Notes: generated by a model not told the origin, from the letters alone. A stretch of DNA of 64,000 bases from Ariolimax columbianus (GCA_036924085.1 JAVGWX010000018.1:20428964-20492963); one strand, 5' to 3'. Shown: positions 52,380 through 63,041, numbered from the stretch's first letter. Program-made: numbers and translations.

Positions 52380-52745
52380 TTGACATAAGTCCAACTTATT
52401 TAGGAATAACAATGAACCCAAGGTGGACATGGAAAAACCAGATAAAAAAAGCCACCAACAAAGCTAAGACCAGAATGGCGGTAATGAGGAAGATATCAGG
52501 CTCAACATGGGGAGCTGTACACAGGTTATGTGAGACCAGTGCTAGAATACGGGATAGCAGCATGGTCCACAGCAACAAAGAATAACTTTCACATAATAAA
52601 TACAACCCAAAACCAAGGTAAGCGTATCATCACTGGAGCTATGAGAACAACACCAATAAATGCAATGGAGAACATCATACGAATTGAAAGCATTGAGACG
52701 CTCAGAGACCAAAAAACACTCCAGCAGGGGGCGGGGGGGGGGGGG
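52380..52745 (+). pseudogene. LINE-A RT thumb, broken by a G run
   Basis: SPTYLGITMNPRWTWKNQIKK, then RMAVMRKISGSTWGA, a shift, GYVRPVLEYGIAAWSTATKN and IETLRDQKTLQQ. A run of about 20 G then replaces a few codons (normally RAEKFKRMP-like), and the frame is lost. Confidence 0.82.
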
Positions 52746-52750
52746 GGGGA
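52728..52750 (+). repeat. Poly-G run inside LINE-A
   Basis: A near-pure run of about 20 G (GGGGGCGGGG and on) lies between CTCCAGCA and AAGTTCAAACG, breaking the RT connection frame. It is independent of the run at 58444. Confidence 0.8.
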
Positions 52751-53039
52751 AGTTCAAACGAATGCCTGATCCCCAATATATGACAGCATAAATCGCATGG
52801 GAAGAGAGAGATTAAAGAGAAACCACTTTATATAAAAAACAAAAGAACTTGCAAGAGCAGACCAAATCATAAGCCAGGCAGTGGTTAGAGATCTAAACAA
52901 ACATCCCAAATCCAACTATGGAAAAAAGCCAAGTCCCCTGAGATGGTAGAAACCATAGATGAATAGGAAAAAGGGAACATACAGATTCAGAAAGGAAATT
53001 TATCACAGAAGAATATCTTAGGAGAGTATACCCACCGGA

Positions 53040-53860
53040 AACATGGACACACGTATATACAGATGGCTCATCTGACAAAGCCACATCCAATGGAGGTGGA
53101 GGGGTCTATTACAGACTAAGGAATGGAGAAGAAAAAAACTCGAGTTTTAACTACGGGAACATATTCCAGTAATTTCCGTGCAGAAGCAGAGGCACTGAAC
53201 GCCGCAGCTGAGCTTGTAATCCAAGATAAAGATATCCACCAAGAAAACATAGTATTCCTGACTGATGCCGCGTCAGTAATAGCAGCGATTAAACAACACA
53301 AAGATGAAGATCTCGAGCAATGTATGTTCTCCCTGACGCAGCTCTCAGCAGAACACCTAAGCTTGGTCATACAGTGGATCCCATCCCACTGCAATATTGA
53401 AGGCAATGAAGGTGCAGACAAACTAACAAAGAGTGGAGGAGCATCCCCACAAACAGACCTGAGTATCACATATAAGAGGCCAAGACCATAATTAAAGCCA
53501 ACTTCAGGGTAAAATGGGCTGATCAACACCCCGACTTCCGAAAAGAAGAAAGCTACTATAACTTAACTAGAGAAGAGCAAGTCATCATCTTCAGACTGAG
53601 ACTGGGCATAACAGACTCAAGAATGATCTTTACAACAAAATGAGGATTGGGACAGATGACAGGTGCCCATGTCGGAGCATATCATGACAGTGGACACATC
53701 CTACAAATCTGCATGCTTACGCAGGAAAAGAGAGAACAATACTGGCCTCGTGAGACAGATATGAGACAGAAGCTGAATGGAGATGAAACAGCCTTACAAA
53801 CAACGGTGTCCTTTGTAAGAGAAACCGGAACCTTGATCTGAGGATGAACGAAGAAGAAGA
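53040..53860 (+). pseudogene. LINE-A RNase H domain and 3' end
   Basis: TWTHVYTDGSSDKATSNGGGG is followed by a shift and then SSNFRAEAEALNAAAELV, VFLTDAASVIAAIKQH, IQWIPSHCNIEGNEGADKL. This shows the D, E, D and D residues across two frames. Downstream the REEQVIIFRLRLG block and a scrambled knuckle lead to the GAA-rich tail. Confidence 0.85.
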
Positions 53861-53877
53861 AGAAGAGGATACTAGAC

Positions 53878-54165
53878 ATATGTTGGAAAGGGAAAGGGAG
53901 AGGGAAACAGATCTATGCACTGAAATAGAATGGAAATGACTGTTGTGTTCTGATTCGTTGCTATCCATCAGACGATATCAGTGACGTCACAGCATAGGTA
54001 AGTTTCAGGTGAATGTTTGATAAGATGAGGCATATTCTAGCTTGACTCACCGAAGGAGGATGGTGGAGGGCATATATATATAAACACACTTTCACTTCAT
54101 CTTATAAACGCCCCATTCTACTTTTCATCGCAGAAAAAGCGAGTTATTTACTCTTCTGATCGTTA
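53878..54165. other. Unique spacer, no gene
   Basis: Includes ATGACTGTTGTG and TGACGTCA-type words at about 53970 without other promoter features. Confidence 0.35.
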
Positions 54166-54454
54166 TACGAGGTAGCTTCAACAAAGTTCCAGGAATTAGT
54201 GTGTTGTATCGAAATAAGTTACAATAGAATTATCTGCACTACACGTCTTTCAAAGTAGTTCCCTTCGGCAACTATACACTTTTGCGAATGTGCATACAGC
54301 TGCTTGAAGCATTCGTAGAACCAATTCTTTGATACCTCTCTGAGCTGTCTTGTCGCATTGTCCTCAGTATCCTTGGAAACTATGGGTGCATGTGCAGTTC
54401 ATTGTGGAGAATACCATGGCAATTTCCATTTGATATTCCAACTTCTGAGGCTAT

Positions 54455-54512
54455 TTTATCGAAACTGGTTGTATACAGAGTCTTCTAAACCAGTATAAAG
54501 ACGTTAAGTTAA
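54455..54512 (+). mobile_element. CR1/L2-like 3' end inside mariner
   Basis: GAAACTGGTTGTATACAGAG, TCTTCTAAACCAGTATAAAG and ACGTTAAGTTAAGTTAAG match the 3' termini listed for other copies. With only about 60 bp it is a severely truncated insertion. Confidence 0.7.
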
Positions 54513-54817
54513 GTTAAGTTAAGTCTTCTGTCAGCACACACACCGTTTTGGAAACGTTCAATGTTTTCATTGTTGATCGAGGTTGACGGTCGTCTACTAC
54601 GTGCATCATCGTCATCTACACTAACACGACCTTCCCGGAAAAGCTTGTGCCCCTCAAATACTTGGGAGTTCTTCATTGCAGTATCACCATATACTTTATT
54701 AAGCAATGTTTGTGTCTCTGAGAAAGACTTATCAAGCAAAACACATAATTTGACATGTGTACGTTGTTTAATCAAGGCCGTTTTCAACTGCGACGATGCA
54801 ACGAGCACAACGAACAA
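54509..54817 (-). pseudogene. Mariner transposase N-terminal HTH fragment
   Basis: The frame encodes KQRTHVKLCVLLDKSFSETQ, LLNKVYGD and GHKLFREGRVSVDDDDARSRRPST, then NENIERF and DRRLNL. This is the paired-type helix-turn-helix DNA-binding region shared by mariner transposases and SETMAR. It is cut off after about 100 residues by a deletion. Confidence 0.9.
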
Positions 54818-54979
54818 ACAAAATGCTGTAACATCTGTTCGAGAGTATATGTGAAGGTCACGCCTACCATGTCATTTCGTCAGGATCACTACCAATTTAT
54901 AAATATATATTCTCCAAAATATCATCTTTCATTCAAATACGAGTCGACTATTCCGGAAACGTTTTGAAGATACCTAGTA

Positions 54980-55535
54980 TTATAACCTTTTTGCAGAAAT
55001 TTAATCATAGCTTTCGTTTAAAAAGTCATTAGAAATTACATATAAAGGGCATTGCCAAATGTTGGAGATTAATCTATATTAGTCGGTTTTACACAGTCAC
55101 ACACATACACGCACAGATATGTGTGTAGATATGTATGTTTATATAAGTGTGTGTGCATCATTACCATGCCTTAAGGCATGCAGCAAAACATAGAAATAAA
55201 CAACTCACAAATATATATATATATACTTGGGTAAAGTTTAGTTTCATGTTCACATGATTCAAATGTCACACTGAAAATTACGTCCACATTTATTCAGCCA
55301 GCAGTAAACATGCAAGATTCCATATGTGACAGCTTTGGTTCCTTTCTCTCTTCTTCCGCTGTTGCACATATGTTTGGGATCTTTAAGTTTTTTACTAGTC
55401 TAGTGGTAGACCAGGCCTCTATCTATTTCTGTACAGTTTGACGAATACACTGCAGAAAACGGAACACAAACACATGTGTACGAATCAAAACACTTATGAA
55501 TATTTTCATTGGCTTGTTTTACACAACACATAAAC
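54980..55535. other. AT-rich, microsatellite-like words, no gene
   Basis: Short CA/TG and TA runs (about 55090-55150, 55210-55230). No coding motif. Confidence 0.4.
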
Positions 55536-55673
55536 AATCTAGACACTCATCATATAGCATGTCCTATATAGAACGTCGCTCCCATAACATTATGTCTGAA
55601 AGAAACTCGTTCCCTTGCCAAAACTCAACCACCACCACAGTCATACCCAGGCATTCTGGATATCTTGGTGCCA

Positions 55674-56021
55674 TCATCTTCTTGGTCTACCCCTTCCTCT
55701 TTTGCCTGGCACCATACCTTCCATCACTGTTTTCCCGAGACCGTTGTGTTTCTTGATATGACCAAAGTATTTGCATTTTCTAGCCAAAATGGAATTGATA
55801 AACCACTTCTTCTCTATTCTCAACTCTCTCCGAATGTCTACATTTGTCTTTTCCTCTGTCCAGGGTATTCTGAGGATCTTTCTATAACATTTTGACTCGA
55901 AGAATTCGATTCTTTGTCTGGAAGTTTTGGTAATCGTCCATGATTCGCAGCTATAAGCTGCCACAGGAAAAATACAGGCTCTCAAGACTTTTACTTTTAC
56001 ATTTTGTTGGTGCTCTGCCAT
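55674..56021 (-). pseudogene. RTE-like RT C-terminal ORF (115 codons)
   Basis: VKVKVLRACIFPVAAYSCES, W-x-ITKTSRQRIEFFESKC, RIPWTEEKTN and the basic GKRGRGRPRR motif. Overlap with the previous ORF in another frame marks a frameshift near 56010. Confidence 0.85.
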
Positions 56022-56302
56022 AATTTCTTCAGGCTGTTCAGTCTCTGCATTGCCATGGCTAGTCCTCTTCTGATTTCCTTTGAGCAGTCGCCATTTTTGT
56101 CAATTCTGGAGCCCAGATTTTCAAAATGTGTGACCTGATTTATTTTCTCACCACCCACTGTACATTTATGCTGACATTGTGTTTTGTCGGTGGTCATTAT
56201 TTTAATTTTATTTATGTTTATAAACAGGTTTTGATCTTTACTATGTCCATTTACGGCTGAAATTAGCTGCTCTAGCTCTTCTGCAATTCTTGAAAGCATC
56301 AC
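55997..56302 (-). pseudogene. RTE-like RT thumb segment ORF (101 codons)
   Basis: Begins just after YADD, then RIAEELEQLISAVNGHSK, INKIKIMTTDKTQ, the FENLGS motif (normally FxYLGS) and MAMQRLNSLKKLWQSTN. It is typical of the linker after the RT palm. Confidence 0.85.
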
Positions 56303-56480
56303 TGTGTCATCTGCGTATCGTAACTCTGGAATCTCGTACCCGCCAATCGTTAATGGGTCGAAACTTTAAATGTTCTCGTCTTCTCGAACATTTCTCATTA
56401 TACATTTCGCAAATATGTTGTATAGAAAATGTGAGAGGATACATTCCTGTCTTACTACCTTTTGTACTGCAAACCAATCT

Positions 56481-56925
56481 AGACACTACACAATGTTAAT
56501 CTTTCCACTCTCTCTGAAACTGGGTCTGGATACGTTCTGGTCTTGTTTCAACTATCTTCTATCCATTAATTTCTACATTTTCTGACTAAACGTGCTACTC
56601 TTTCTTCTGACTAAATTCTAAACTATATCGAATCTTTCATATAACTAACTACACGGTTCTAGGAGTGGAATTCTAATATCAACATCCGAAGTCTCGGACC
56701 TTTTTAGTCTGAACTTGCTTCTAATTAGATCCAAATTTCTTCTACCCGGTGATTTCAATATGGTCGTAAGACGCTTGAGAGAAGAAAGTTGCTGGGCGAT
56801 TTTTCTTTATCTATATTTAGTTGAACCTGGAGAAAGCAAACGAATATTCTCCCTTCTAGAACTTGGAGGTTTTGGATAAAACTTTGAATGAGGGATCTAT
56901 TCGAGAGACTTAGTCATCTCTTTCT

Positions 56926-56962
<37 letters not shown>

Positions 56963-56973
56963 GTATAAATATA
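56481..56973. other. Unique sequence ending in a (TC)n run
   Basis: A (TC)n run of about 40 bp lies at 56922-56958, immediately before the mariner end. Otherwise no feature. Confidence 0.5.
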
Positions 56974-57249
56974 TACGAGGCGTGTTAAAATGAAACCGGA
57001 CCAAACTGCAACAAGTAAACCAATGTACGATGCACATGATGACATCACTTCTGGTGGAAACAGCACATATCAACCGTCATGTTTGCAAAATTTCATTATC
57101 CTCCTATTCATAGTTTCCCCAGCAGACCGTTGAAAACATGGCGGATGTGATACGAAATCCGCCCAGAGTTGATCAGCGAGCGGTGATTTGGTTTCTAACA
57201 GATGAAAGATGTCGACCAGTTGACATTCATCGCAAAGCGCAGCCAGTGT
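56974..57249 (+). mobile_element. Mariner left half, fused to a LINE
   Basis: TACGAGGCGTGTTAAAATG is the same terminus as in FB-1 and FB-2. It is followed by the shared 5' UTR and the transposase start at 57138. The sequence departs from the mariner consensus at about 57250 and no right half was found. Confidence 0.82.
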
Positions 57250-57617
57250 ATTTTTTGTGTGCAGGAAACAAATTGGTCATAGGAGAAAGTATGTTTACAC
57301 ACAGGGACATTCATAAGGCAACATGGGTATCCCCAGACCAGAAAACGAAGAATCAGATTGACCACATCTGCGTAAACTCCAAATTTAGACGATCCTTATT
57401 ATGTGTCAGGGTCTTCAGGGGGACAGATGTGGCCTCAGACCACTTTTTAGTGATTTGGAAGGAGCAGCTGAAGCTAAGGATGACCAGAACGTTGCAAGTC
57501 AGCAGGCCACCGTACTGTGTACAATACCTGAAAGATGATCAGAAAAACAAGTTCCGTAAAACACTCAGGAATAAATATCAAGCACTGGAGAAGCTAAATG
57601 AAGGGGCCAGCAATTGA
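57138..57617 (+). CDS. Chimeric ORF: mariner HTH N-terminus joined to LINE endonuclease C-terminus
   Basis: A single open frame of 159 codons. Residues 1-37 (MADVIRNPPRVDQRAV, then DERCRPVDIHRKAQPVY) match the first helix-turn-helix of the mariner family seen in FB-1/FB-2. From residue ~38 (FLCAGNKLVIGESMF) to ~115 it is the C-terminal half of an APE-type LINE endonuclease: THRDIHKATWVSPD, KNQIDHICV, VFRGTDVASDHFLV. The catalytic Asp/His of SDH are kept. A TTTTTTGTGTGCAG at the join looks like a splice acceptor. It probably arose by 5'-truncated LINE insertion. Translation is unproven. Confidence 0.75.
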   Translation: MADVIRNPPRVDQRAVIWFLTDERCRPVDIHRKAQPVYFLCAGNKLVIGESMFTHRDIHKATWVSPDQKTKNQIDHICVNSKFRRSLLCVRVFRGTDVASDHFLVIWKEQLKLRMTRTLQVSRPPYCVQYLKDDQKNKFRKTLRNKYQALEKLNEGASN

Positions 57618-57750
57618 GGACAAATGGGAACAAGTACAAAGTTCATGGACAACTGCATGCAAGGAAGTGATATGAATGAAGAAATGACAGCATAAAGAAT
57701 GGATTACAGGAGAAGCAATCACTAAAACCGAGAAGAGGCGAAATAAGAAA

Positions 57751-57969
57751 ATGGCCTTACTAAATAGTAAAACGAGAGACGTAAAAAGCACAGAACAGAA
57801 AGAGTATGTAGAGAGCAACAACGAAGTTAAAAAAAGCGTCATGGCGGACAAAAGATGTCACATTGATGGTCTGGCCGAGGAAGCGGAAGAGGCTGCAGGA
57901 AAGGGACATTTGAAAGGTCTATTTGAGGCTACGAAGAAACTATCGGGGAAACTATCAACAACAAGGTAG
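57751..57969 (+). pseudogene. RTE-like LINE linker segment ORF (72 codons)
   Basis: MALLNSKTRDVKSTEQKEYVE through DGLAEEAEEAAGKGHLKGLFE and ATKKLSG is the region between endonuclease and RT in this LINE type. Confidence 0.75.
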
Positions 57970-58443
57970 ACCGATCAAAAATAAACTTTGGGAAAGGATA
58001 ACTAACCTTGAAAAACAGAAGAAAAGTTGGGTAGAAGATCTTTGAAGATCTTTTGAATAGACAACTCACCAGACATCCCACCAGCAGAGGAGAACATGTA
58101 GATCAACTGTGAAAATTCAAATAAGGAAAAGATTAAAAGGGCAATATAGTTTCTAAGGAACGGAAAAGCGGCAGGACCTGATGGGACACTACCGGAAGCC
58201 ATAAAAGCAGATGTTGAAACATCTACTAACAGGCTCCACAGCTTGATAGGCGCCATCTGGGAGCAAGAAAACTTACCAAAAGATTGGAGAGAGGGCTACC
58301 TGGTGAAATTGCCTAAGAAAGGAGATTTACAGGAATGTAAAAACCATAGAGGAATAATGTTATTATCAGTGCCGGGAAAGGTGTTAAATAGAGAATACTA
58401 GAAAGGTTGAAAAAGGCAGTGGATAACAAGGTAAGGGATGACC

Positions 58444-58461
58444 GGGGGGGGGGGGGGGGTT
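58444..58461 (+). repeat. Poly-G run inside the LINE RT
   Basis: About 18 G lie between GATGACC and TTTAGACAGAATAG, at the point where related elements encode QQAGFRQ (CAGGCNGGNTT). A short G-rich codon pair seems to have expanded. Confidence 0.8.
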
Positions 58462-58836
58462 TAGACAGAATAGATCATGCATTGACCAGATAGCTACATT
58501 GGGGATAATTGTGGAGCAATCATTTGAATGGAATTCGAGTTTGTACATCAATTTAGTTGATTATGAAAAGGCTTTCAACAGTTTGAATAGATATATACTC
58601 TGGAAACTACTGACGCACTAAGGAATTCCTCAAAAGCTCACACACATAATTAGACAGACCTATGAAAGTATGCAATGCAGAGTGATGCACGAAGGACAAC
58701 TCACAGAGCCATTCAAAATTCAATGAGGGGTACAACAGTGCTGTCCCCTGCCGCCTTTTCTTTTCATCCTGACAGTGGACTGAATTATGAAAGTAACAAC
58801 AAATTAGAGAAATGAAATCCAAGAGCTGCATCCAGA

Positions 58837-59139
58837 ATGTTGAAACCAAGATGGAACCACAAGGAAACAAGAGGGAAGACAAAAATAAGGATTTTCAATT
58901 CAAATGTGAAGCCAGTCCCGCTGTATGGAGCGGAAACCTGGAGGATGACCAAAGGCAATGACAGGAGGCTGCAGGGTTTTGTCAACATGTGCCTGAGAAA
59001 GACACTTGGCATAAAATGGTTTGACAAAGTTACAACCGACAGACTGTGGGAGAGGGCGGGACAAGGTAAATTGGAACAGAAAATCTTAAGAAATCTGCTA
59101 TGGAACCCCAGGGAAGGAGAGGCATGGGCAGACCAATGA
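58837..59139 (+). pseudogene. RTE-like LINE RT C-terminal ORF (100 codons)
   Basis: RGKTKIRIFNSNVKPVPLYG, AETWRMTKGNDRRLQGFVN, CLRKTLGIKWFDKV and RLWERAGQGKLEQKILRN. This is the same segment as at 13480-13620 and, inverted, at 28460-28745. The upstream YADD motif is missing because of a deletion. Confidence 0.82.
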
Positions 59140-59289
59140 ATACATTTAGACGCGACCTGGAAGCGGAAGTAAAGAAAACAGGAAAAAAGCTGGAAGGAAG
59201 TAGAAAAGACTGCACAGGACAGAGCTACTTGGCGACGGTTGGTTGATAGCCTAAAAAAAGGAATGAATTAAGATATGCTTGGCCTCTCG

Positions 59290-61645
59290 GTCTAACTACA
59301 CACACGCACTCTTAATCATCTAACACACACACTCTTACACAGCTCTAACACACACACTCGTACACATCTCTAACACACACACTCTTAAACACCTCTAACA
59401 CAACACTCTTACACAGCTCTAACACACACACTCTTACACATCTAACACACACTCTTACACAGTTCTAACACACACACTCGTACACAGCTCTAACACACAC
59501 ACTCTTACACAGCTCTAACACACACACTCTTACACATCTAACACACACTCTTACACAGTTCTAACACACACACTCGTACACAGCTCTAACACACACACTC
59601 TTACACACCTCTAACACAACACTCTTACACATCTAACACACACTCTTACACAGTTCTAACACACACACTCGTACACAGCTCTAACACACACACTCTTACA
59701 CATCTAACACACACTCTTACACAGTTCTAACACACACACTCGTACACAGCTCTAACACACACACTCTTACACACCTCTAACACAACACTCTTACACATCT
59801 AAAACACACACTCTTACACACCTCTAACACACACACTCTTACACATCTAAAACACACACTCTTACACACCTTTAACACACACACTCTCACACAGCTCTAA
59901 CACACACACTCTTACACAACTCTAACACACACACTCTTACACAACTCTAACACACGCACTCTTACACATCTAACACACACACTCTTACACAACTCTAACA
60001 CACACACTCTTACACAACTCTAACACACACACTCTTACACAACTCTAACACACACACTCTTACACAACTCTAACACACGCACTCTTACACATCTAACACA
60101 CACACTCTTACACAGCTCTAACACACACACTCGTACACAGCTCTAACACACACACTCTTACACACCTCTAACACAACACTCTTACACATCTAAAACACAC
60201 ACTCTTACACACCTCTAACACACACACTCTTACACATCTAAAACACACACTCTTACACACCTTTAACACACACACTCTCACACAGCTCTAACACACACAC
60301 TCTTACACAACTCTAACACACACACTCTTACACAGCTCTAACACACACACTCTTACACAGCTCTAACACACACACTCTTACACATCTCTAACACACACAC
60401 TCTTACACAGCTCTAACACACACACTCTTACACAGCTCTAACACACACACTCTTACACAGCTCTAACACACACACTCTTACACAACTCTAACACACACAC
60501 TCTTACACAACTCTAACACACACACTCTTACACACCTCTAACACACACACTCTTACACAGCTCTAACACACACACTCTTACACATCTCTAACACACACAC
60601 TCTTACACAGCTCTAACACACACACTCTTACACAGCTCTAACACACACACTCTTACACAGCTCTAACACACACACTCTTACACAACTCTAACACACACAC
60701 TCTTACACACCTCTAACACACACTCTTACACACCTCTAACACACACACTCGTACACAGCTCTAACACACACACTCTTACACAGCTTTAACACACACATTC
60801 TTACACACCTCTACACACACACTCGTACACAGCTCTAACACACACACTCTTACACAGCTCTAACACACACACTCGTACACAGCTCTAACACACACACTCT
60901 TACACAGCTCTAACACACACACTCGTACACAGCTCTAACACACACACTCGTACACAGCTCTAACACACACACTCTTACACAGCTCTAACACACACACTCT
61001 TACACAGCTCTAACACACACACTCGTACACAGCTCTAACACACACACCCTTACACAGCTCTAACACACACACTCTTACACAGCTCTAACACACACACTCT
61101 TACACAGCTCTAATACACACATACTCTTACACAGCCCTTACACACACACTCTTACACATCTCTAACACACACACACTCTTACACAGCCCTTACACACACA
61201 CTCTTACACATCTCTAACACACACATACTCTTACACAGCTCTAACACACACACTCTTACACAACCCGTACACACACACTCTTACACAGCCCTTACACACA
61301 CACTCTTACACAGCCCTTACACACACACTCTTACACATCTCTAACACACATACTCGTACACAGCTCTAACACACACACTCGTACACAGCTCTAACACACA
61401 CACACTCTTACACAGCTCTACCACACACACTCGTACACAGCTCTAACACACACATACTCGTACACAGCTCTAACACACATACTCGTACACAGCTCTAACA
61501 CACACACTCTTACACAGCTTTAACACACACACACTCTTACACAGCTCTACCACACACACTCGTACACAGCTCTAACACACACACACTCTTACACAGCTCT
61601 AACACACACACTCGTACACAGCTCTAACACACACACTCTTTTACA
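59290..61645 (+). repeat. 25-bp satellite, about 95 units
   Basis: Units read AGCTCTAACACACACACTC, TTACAC with common variants CTCGTACAC, ATCTAACAC, CAACTC and CACCTC. Blocks of several units recur (for example around 59520, 59640, 60180), which shows higher-order duplication. It starts just after the 3' end of an RTE-like LINE and stops sharply at ACACGCGCCCTTAGGG. Confidence 0.97.
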
Positions 61646-62669
61646 CGCGCCCTTAGGGTTGACGCCCTTCTATTGCACTTTTGTTAGGGTTGACCACTGA
61701 GATCGCCCCAACTAGCATAGACACATACAGAGGCACACATGCATCCAAGCACTGATTAATACATCCTGATATCATCCAAAGGACTATATTCTGGGATGGA
61801 AAGGATCGTGCCTCCGCCAGTAGAATACAGAGAAAGAAATCTCAAAAACAGGTTTCAGATACATAACCGGGCAGTGTCGTGTTTTGATAACTACTCGCGT
61901 CATGACCTCGTACGTCTACTGCCAGGCTATAGGTTCAACTCAGTGGCTGTCTGCACTGCGACAGAAATGTTTTAGTCAGAGCTGGTTCCTCCTCATCTGA
62001 AGACGAAAACAAGCTTGATCAATTTGGTAAGGTGGAAAATGAACATCTTACGTCTACAGTAAGCAGATTGCAATGTGGCTTTAGTGCAGGAACATTGCTC
62101 ATTCGTTCTAGGTATGTCTCCTTGGTGAGAGGTGATATGCCCCAGTTGGAATCTGTCTCACGTTAACGTTGTTTTGTTTTTGCAACTTTGAGGGGAGATT
62201 GTTGTCGCTATTTTAATAATTTATTTGGTTGTGTCCCTTTCCACGTTTTGAAAATAAACTTCTTGGCATTCTTTGAAACATTCAGGCGTAAATAATAGCT
62301 GGAATTGAAATATCCAAACCGATATTTTCATCTCCATCTTTCACACAGTGTATGTGGTTTCTGTAAGATACGTAAAACATATCACATCTACTTTATATGC
62401 GGTGTTGAGTTCTTTTATCTACATATATAAATAACGAGTTGACAAAGTTTATATTCTTACGATATTTCAAATGACATACTTTCTAATATAATCATTAACT
62501 TTTTGTTTGGTGGATAGTAGTTACGGTTTGTAGTCTGTTAGGTCGTGTTCGTGAGCTTTACTCGTCTGTGTTTTTATGTTGTCCCTTAACTAGAAGTGGA
62601 CAGCAAACATTGTTATGTTCAAGATCAGCGGCTCTTAAATTAACCTTTTCGTTACCAGGTTCCCCCTTA
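61646..62669. other. Unique sequence, no gene
   Basis: The first 60 bases hold two TTAGGGTTGAC words (61661-61671, 61684-61694), about 23 bp apart. No open frame of note or repeat match follows. Confidence 0.4.
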
Positions 62670-62681
62670 AAATATCTTTTG

Positions 62682-63029
62682 GGAATCAAGATGCTGAGCA
62701 GCGAATGAACTGCAGTGGTCAGCGACTGCTAGCGTCTGGGCCAGCGAAACAGAGCTGCCAAGGCGCTTCTACACCTCCACGCGGTGATCCTGGATAACAG
62801 ACTGCAGCAGGGCAGACTGGCTAAGGAGAAGGGATCGAAGAGGGAATGCTAACAGGTACTAAAAAATGCTTGCTGAAGTCGGATCTATTGGACCGAAAAG
62901 GTGCACATATCGCAGTCAAGCTGTAAACTACGACACAACACATTCCGTTCGCTGGACTACATTCTACTACTTACGCCCATTCAGGGTTTGGTAGCGGGAG
63001 ATTGAGAACAAACGAAGCCAAGCTAAGCC
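62682..63029 (+). mobile_element. SINE-1 copy m, intact, 12-bp target-site duplication
   Basis: It starts GGAATCAAGATGCTGAGCAG and ends ACGAAGCCAAGCTAAGCC. Perfect repeats AAATATCTTTTG flank it at 62670-62681 and 63030-63041. Together with 40152-40504 it defines a family length of about 350 bp. Confidence 0.92.
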
Positions 63030-63041
63030 AAATATCTTTTG

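Larger units (their letters stand above)
48824..53867 (+). mobile_element. LINE-A, RT/RNase H retrotransposon with insertions
   Basis: Perfect 10-bp repeats, GATACTAGAC, at 48814-48823 and 53868-53877 bound a 5-kb copy. It begins at the endonuclease end (IPSDHKPLSRWNYKRAEW) and then holds the VNTR (49165-50030) and the RT domain (50159-51110). LINE-B3 is inserted in antisense at 51111-52346. The RT thumb (52380-52740) and RNase H (53040-53500) follow, and the 3' end reads GATGAACGAAGAAGAAGAAG. The RT has YADG in place of YADD. It is dead but structurally readable. Confidence 0.9.
54166..54979 (-). mobile_element. Deleted mariner element
   Basis: Terminal inverted repeats of about 27 bp, TACGAGGTAGCTTCAACAAAG and, at the other end, TACTAGGTATCTTCAAAACG, start with TA. 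On the minus strand the transposase N-terminus (54509-54817) is followed by a CR1 3' end (54455-54512) and a transposase C-terminus (WFYECFKQLYAHSQKCI, EGNYFE). The whole DDD catalytic core between them is missing. Confidence 0.88.
55540..56480 (-). mobile_element. RTE-like LINE, RT palm to C-terminus
   Basis: Minus-strand pieces in order: VVRQECILSHFLYNIFAK (motif B region), GGYEIPELRYADDTVMLS (catalytic YADD intact), EKINQVTHFENLGSRIDKNG, AYSCESWTITKTSRQRIEF, CYRKILRIPWTEEKTNVDI, KYFGHIKKHNGLGK and MVPGKRGRGRPRR. A few frameshifts and a stop break it. It is the best-preserved member of the family also seen at 43465 and 34015. Confidence 0.85.
57250..59275 (+). mobile_element. RTE-like LINE, endonuclease end to 3' end
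   Basis: In order: the endonuclease C-terminus (57250-57480); a linker with CKEVI and KTEKRRNKKMALLNSKT; RT start (RNGKAAGPDGTLPEAIKAD, DWREGYLVKLPKKGDLQEC); a G run of 18 in place of QQAG; FRQNRSCIDQIATLG; VDYEKAFNSLNRYILWKL; and QQCCPLPPFLFILTVD. A deletion removing the YADD region (about 58800) follows, and then the C-terminus AETWRMTK, GIKWFDKV, RRLVDSL. It is related to proteins often annotated as craniofacial development protein 2-like. It is inactive. Confidence 0.85.

Noticed and set aside
53966..53980. Promoter from a TGACGTCA-type word
   Set aside because: It is isolated, with no other promoter feature or downstream exon.
61661..61694. Interstitial telomere
   Set aside because: Only two TTAGGG words occur and they are not in tandem. 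At most it is a curiosity at the satellite edge.
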